DNA of 17,724 nt. Source: an uncultured Gammaproteobacteria bacterium (GTDB lineage Bacteria > Pseudomonadota > Gammaproteobacteria > GCA-2729495). The notes under the pieces are model-generated. The model saw only the letters and a list, made by a program, of their open reading frames with translations, was not told where the DNA came from and ran no database searches. Positions 14,277 through 17,724 of the stretch are shown piece after piece. The stretch spans positions 1 through 17,724 of the forward strand of contig CAMYJV010000042.1 of NCBI GenBank assembly GCA_947258805.1, read 5' to 3'. Position 1 is the first letter of the stretch. Each line of letters starts with the position of its first letter. The translations under genes and the position numbers were made by a program.

Positions 14277-16439
14277 TCAGCGAGCGTCGGCCATGGCGGG
14301 CTGGTCCGGCGCGCCGTCCTCGACGCGCTCGACCCGGGGGAACACGATGCGGTCACCGGGCTTCACGCGGTCGAGATCCAGCTCCGGGTTGTACTGGCGC
14401 AGCAGCCAGACCGGCACCTTGTAGCGCCGCTGTGTCAGCACCCACAGAGATTCACCGCGGCGCAACTTGTGCTCCGTTGTGTCGATCACTCGGTGCCGGG
14501 TGAAGTAGGCGCCCTGCAGTTCGCGGTGATAGGCGATACGCTGCGCCGCGAATTCCTCCGGCGTGACCCGGCTGAAATCCAGCTTCAACCGGCGCCCGAT
14601 GACCACCGGCTGCCGGAACGAATAACCGTTCAGGTCGCGAAGGCGCTGGGTTCGGATCTGCAGCCAGTCGGCATAGTGGCCGAGGGTTTCCACGGCCTGC
14701 GCTTCGATGCTGCCGTCGCTGGCCACCAGGTAATCGGCCGGGTCTGCGAGCAGGCGCTGATCGTCCGTCCCGGAGCTATCGGCCACCGGCAAGGCCGACT
14801 CTTCCAGCTCGTCGGCGTCGTCGATCTCAATAGCTGGCAGCTCGGCAGGCGGTGGCTCGGGTTCCGCCGGCGGCGGCACCGACGCCGTCACCACCGGGGG
14901 CACCGCCGGTGGCGCCGGCTCTGACGTTGCCCGCAGGACCAGCGGCTGGCCCGGGTAAATGCGATTGGGATTGCTAATGTTGTTCAGCGCCATCAGCTGC
15001 GCTTTCGGCACGCCGGAGCGCTTGGCGATCTTGCTCAAGGTGTCGCCCCGGCGAACCCGATAGGTTTCCGCGTCGTCGCCGATGGCGGGCGCCGGTGCCT
15101 CGCCGGCAAAGGGCAGCCGCAGCACCTGGCCCTGCCGGATGCGGTTGCGGTTCTTGATGCCGTTCAGCGCCATCAGGTCAGCCTGCGTGGTGCGATACCG
15201 CGCGGCGATGACCGACAGTGTGTCGCCGCGCTGTACGCGGTGGTAGAGGTCCGGCGTCTGCTCGCCGAACAGCTGATCTGCGGGCACGCGCGCCAGCAGC
15301 TCCGAGGCTGTCTGCTCTCCGTCCCGGGCCGGCAAACGGAGCGAAAAACCCCGCGGCACATACTTGGTGCCCCGCCAGACAGGATCCAGCAAAGCCGGGT
15401 TGGTATCGCGCAGCGTTGCCACACCCAGGCCGAAGGCATCGGCAAGGGCCGCCGCGGGAACATACTCGGTCGTTGTCACTACCAGTTCCGGGCGTGGCTG
15501 CATGAGCTGCACGGGCCCAAAATACTGCTCGGCGTTCCGCTCAGCCTCAACGGCGGCCAGGAAGGCAACGTAGAAATTTCGCGATGCGAAACCGAAGGCG
15601 CGACCATCGTAGCCGCGAATGATCGCCTCGATGTCGTCGGTGCCCATTTTGCGCACGGCCCGGCGCATGCCTGCGACCCCGTGGTTGTAGGCGGTAATCG
15701 CCACCGGCCAGGACTTCAGAATCGAATAGTTGTAGCTCAACAGTTCCGCCGCGGCGTCGCTGGAAATGAAAGGGTCGCGGCGCCCGTCAACCACGTGATC
15801 GATCTGCATAAAGCGCCGGCCGGTAGATCGAGTGAACTGCCAGAGGCCCGCCGCCCCAACGTGGGAGCGCGCGGCCGGGTTGAACGAAGACTCCACGTGC
15901 GGCAGGGCAGCCAGTGCCAGCGGGACGCCGTGGTCATCGAGCGTGTCGCGAATGTAGTCCCGCCACTGGCCGGACCGGGCAAGCCCTTCACGAAAACGAT
16001 CCGCGAGCCCCTGCTGAAAGCGCACCCGCCGCTTGGCCTGGCCGAGATCTGCATCCGTCACGTTGGCAGGCCACAGCGCCAGCACGCGGCGCTCATCGCT
16101 GGTCAGGCCGTCGCGCTTGCCCCCCGCCAGCGTGCCGAGAATCCGGCGGTATTTCTTGCGCGCCTGGTCGGCAGTGCGGCGGCGCTGCCGCGGAGTCGCG
16201 TTGGCCGGCAGTTCGAGGCGCTCATAGATCACCCCCAGATACCGGTCGTCGTGAACCAGCCCCTGTGCCGAACTGACGCTGGTAAAGATCTCGCGCCAGA
16301 AACCAATTTCCGGCTCCAGACCGGGCGGCCGCAACAGGCCGGCATCGTCGGCCTGGGCAGCGCTGCTGAAAACGGCCACCAGCAGCAGCGCCGTCACGGC
16401 GATGCCGATTCTCCGGCTCAGCTTGCGCAATGAACTCAT
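14277..16439 (-). CDS. mltD: MltD-type membrane-bound lytic transglycosylase with multiple LysM domains
   Basis: A 720-residue exported peptidoglycan lytic transglycosylase. MSSLRKLSRRIGIAVTALLLVAVFSSAAQA is the signal peptide (about 1-30; no lipobox Cys, so not a typical lipoprotein). The SLT domain shows ALPHVESSFNP with catalytic Glu183, SHVGAAGLWQF (192-202) and TAYNHGVAG (249-257). Two canonical LysM repeats (about 398-443 and 459-503, each with RGDTLS) are followed by a Pro/acidic linker (about 505-555), a degenerate LysM (about 569-621) and a C-terminal LysM (about 655-703, RGESLW). E. coli MltD is 452 residues with fewer LysM repeats. I chose ATG 16439; the open frame extends 30 codons upstream, but that part carries no signal features. 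It cleaves glycan strands, producing anhydro-muropeptides, in the periplasm. Confidence 0.93.
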   Translation of the reverse strand: MSSLRKLSRRIGIAVTALLLVAVFSSAAQADDAGLLRPPGLEPEIGFWREIFTSVSSAQGLVHDDRYLGVIYERLELPANATPRQRRRTADQARKKYRRILGTLAGGKRDGLTSDERRVLALWPANVTDADLGQAKRRVRFQQGLADRFREGLARSGQWRDYIRDTLDDHGVPLALAALPHVESSFNPAARSHVGAAGLWQFTRSTGRRFMQIDHVVDGRRDPFISSDAAAELLSYNYSILKSWPVAITAYNHGVAGMRRAVRKMGTDDIEAIIRGYDGRAFGFASRNFYVAFLAAVEAERNAEQYFGPVQLMQPRPELVVTTTEYVPAAALADAFGLGVATLRDTNPALLDPVWRGTKYVPRGFSLRLPARDGEQTASELLARVPADQLFGEQTPDLYHRVQRGDTLSVIAARYRTTQADLMALNGIKNRNRIRQGQVLRLPFAGEAPAPAIGDDAETYRVRRGDTLSKIAKRSGVPKAQLMALNNISNPNRIYPGQPLVLRATSEPAPPAVPPVVTASVPPPAEPEPPPAELPAIEIDDADELEESALPVADSSGTDDQRLLADPADYLVASDGSIEAQAVETLGHYADWLQIRTQRLRDLNGYSFRQPVVIGRRLKLDFSRVTPEEFAAQRIAYHRELQGAYFTRHRVIDTTEHKLRRGESLWVLTQRRYKVPVWLLRQYNPELDLDRVKPGDRIVFPRVERVEDGAPDQPAMADAR

Positions 16440-16677
16440 GGTCTGCTTAATGGTCCTTGTAGTAAGGGTCACGGGCGCAACACGAAGCGTTAAGAATAGG
16501 CCCGGCCGGCTGCGCAAGGCCTGAACCAATTCACATAACGGACATGCCCGGGTCGCCCCAGCAAAACGCCAATGTTTATGCAGCCGCGGAAATACTGCTG
16601 CGCTTCACGGAAAATGAGCTATTAGTTCAGTAATTTGCACTCACTTTCTATGACATAAGTTACACTGCCGCCGACCT
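16440..16677. promoter_or_regulatory. Divergent mltD / deacylase intergenic region
   Basis: A 238-base gap between two divergent cell-envelope genes. The half nearest the deacylase (about 16600-16667) is AT-rich against the surroundings and contains TTGCAC (16635-16640, -35-like), the small palindrome TATGACATA (16649-16657) and TACACT (16661-16666, -10-like), but their spacing (20 bases) is not standard. On the mltD side TATTCT (minus strand, about 16494-16499) is a weak -10 candidate. No ORF of note. Promoters are expected here but I cannot place them firmly. Confidence 0.3.
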
Positions 16678-17724
16678 GTGAATCAAGTTGCTAAAAAGAC
16701 TCCATCGACGCACCTGGGAATGCTCAGCGCCATCGCCCTGGGTGTGCTGGTAACCGCGTGCGACCCGTCGCCGGCATCTGTCGCGCTGCGGCAAGGAAAG
16801 CGCCCGCCAGTGACACCGCCGGCCGCCGACGCCGTCGCAACCCTGGAAACGGCAATGCCCCCGGCAGAGCGCGAGGCCGCGCCTCCGGAGCCAGCCTCGC
16901 CCGGCGAGCCAAGCCCAGCCGGCGATCCAGCCCCGGCTGACGAGCTGGCCCCGGCTGCCGAGCTGGCCCCGGTGGCCAGCGAAACTATTGCTCCCGACGG
17001 TGACGCAACCATCGAGGAAGCCGGCGACGACAACACTCTAGAGCTGCTTGGCCAGCAGATACCGCCCGGCACTTCGGCGCGACTGACCTGGGCGGCGAGT
17101 GAAGTGTTCGAAGGTGTCTCCACCGCGACCCCGGTACTGGTCGTGAACGGCAAGCGCGACGGGCCGGTGCTGTGCCTGACCGCCGCGATCCACGGCGACG
17201 AACTGAACGGCATCGAAATGGTCCGCCGCGTAATGCACGAAGTCGAACCGGACAAGCTGCGCGGCGCCGTCATCGGCGTCCCCATCGTCAACCTGCAAGG
17301 TTTTCGACGCGGCTCCCGGTACCTGCCGGACCGGCGCGACCTGAACCGCTACTTTCCGGGCAACCCCACCGGCAGCTCGGCCGCGCGCATCGCCTACTCG
17401 CTGTTCGAAAATATCGTGCGCCGCTGCGATGCGCTGGTAGACCTGCACACAGGCTCTTTCTACCGTACTAACCTGCCGCAGCTGCGGGCGGACTTACGCT
17501 ACCGCAATGTGCGGGAAATGACCCAGGCCTTCGGTGGCATGGCCGTGCTGCACAGTGAACCGGCGCTGGGCACGCTGCGGCGAGCCGCGACGGAAGCCGG
17601 GATCCCCACCGTGACACTGGAAGCCGGCGAACCCCTGCGGCTGCAGTCGAGCAAGGTGAGTGAAGGCGTGACCGGCATCTTCGCGCTGCTGAGCTCCCAG
17701 GGAATGGTGCGCCGGAAGTGGTCG
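16678..17724 (+). CDS. Predicted lipoprotein with succinylglutamate desuccinylase/aspartoacylase-type zinc deacylase domain (partial, runs off the end)
   Basis: The open frame continues for 349 codons to the window end without a stop. GTG 16678 gives a lipoprotein signal with a KK n-region, a hydrophobic core and lipobox VTAC with Cys28; ATG 16720 would lose the basic residues. Residues 29-120 form a Pro/Ala/Glu-rich linker. The catalytic domain (about 150 on) shows the AstE/AspA zinc motif AIHGDELNG (His172, Glu175) and DLHTGS (His257), with RRDLNRYFPG (219-228) for substrate carboxylate binding and a candidate catalytic Glu315 in TLEAGE. Family members remove acyl groups from amino acids, or act on peptides in M14 relatives; most are cytoplasmic, so lipid anchoring suggests a periplasmic substrate, perhaps wall peptide given the divergent mltD. 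The substrate is unknown. Confidence 0.88.
   Translation, partial: MNQVAKKTPSTHLGMLSAIALGVLVTACDPSPASVALRQGKRPPVTPPAADAVATLETAMPPAEREAAPPEPASPGEPSPAGDPAPADELAPAAELAPVASETIAPDGDATIEEAGDDNTLELLGQQIPPGTSARLTWAASEVFEGVSTATPVLVVNGKRDGPVLCLTAAIHGDELNGIEMVRRVMHEVEPDKLRGAVIGVPIVNLQGFRRGSRYLPDRRDLNRYFPGNPTGSSAARIAYSLFENIVRRCDALVDLHTGSFYRTNLPQLRADLRYRNVREMTQAFGGMAVLHSEPALGTLRRAATEAGIPTVTLEAGEPLRLQSSKVSEGVTGIFALLSSQGMVRRKWS
16936..16971 (+). repeat. 18-base tandem direct repeat in the deacylase linker
   Basis: Two adjacent 18-base units (16936-16953 and 16954-16971) differ at one base and encode ADELAP and AAELAP, residues 87-98 of the lipoprotein linker. The unit is a multiple of three, so copy-number change would keep the frame. 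Confidence 0.8.

Noticed and set aside
15240..16433. Plus-strand 397-codon frame opposite mltD
   Set aside because: It is antisense to the SLT and LysM coding region and no domain is recognisable.
16440..16529. Thirty-codon upstream extension of mltD
   Set aside because: It would place a non-signal sequence before a complete signal peptide that starts at ATG 16439.
1..17724. CRISPR arrays, tRNA genes, insertion sequences, phage or defence genes
   Set aside because: I looked for spaced repeats, cloverleaf-like segments in the gaps, transposase motifs and terminal inverted repeats and saw none; genes are contiguous and core-like.

Overview
This window is a GC-rich (roughly 60-65 % by eye), densely packed bacterial chromosome segment. 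The order pilU-pilT / yggS-proC-yggT / DUF4426 is a well-known gammaproteobacterial arrangement. Together with MltD, HtpG, PpnN and TerB-like proteins, it points to a high-GC gammaproteobacterium (Pseudomonas, Xanthomonas or Chromatiales-like); I cannot name a genus. I see no tRNA, rRNA, insertion sequence, CRISPR array or phage gene. Nearly all of it is core-type sequence.

Layout. Bases 1-60 hold the last 19 codons of a plus-strand gene, possibly an iron-sulfur reductase subunit. Bases 65-3345 (minus) hold three tandem PilT-family ATPase genes, pilT, pilU and a second pilU-like gene, for type IV pilus retraction. The pilT product lacks about 15 residues that the family normally has just after the His box. 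Divergent from pilT, yggS-proC-yggT (3448-5571, plus) encodes a PLP homeostasis protein, pyrroline-5-carboxylate reductase and a YGGT membrane protein, followed by a DUF4426 lipoprotein (5692-6189). Bases 6196-7304 (minus) hold a translationally coupled alpha/beta hydrolase and TerB-like protein. Bases 7355-9459 (plus) hold an ornithine aminotransferase, a coupled PEBP (YbhB-like) protein and a small membrane protein.

Bases 9479-11383 (minus) hold htpG, with a good match to a sigma-32 heat-shock promoter placed almost on its start codon. Upstream on the same strand are three small unrecognised ORFs (11429-12129), then ppnN (12239-13603), an L,D-transpeptidase-like YkuD protein (13656-14183) and a large multi-LysM MltD-type lytic transglycosylase (14277-16439). 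Divergent from mltD and running off the end is a predicted lipoprotein with an AstE/aspartoacylase-type zinc deacylase domain (16678-17724).

Themes: pilus retraction on the left; PLP, proline and ornithine metabolism in the middle (ProC and ornithine aminotransferase meet at pyrroline-5-carboxylate, though they are in separate transcription units); stress functions (HtpG, PpnN); and cell-wall remodelling on the right (YkuD, MltD, perhaps the deacylase lipoprotein). No clearly new multi-gene system is evident. The best leads are the shortened PilT, the third PilT-like ATPase, the near-leaderless heat-shock promoter of htpG, the small-ORF cluster upstream of it, and the lipid-anchored deacylase.
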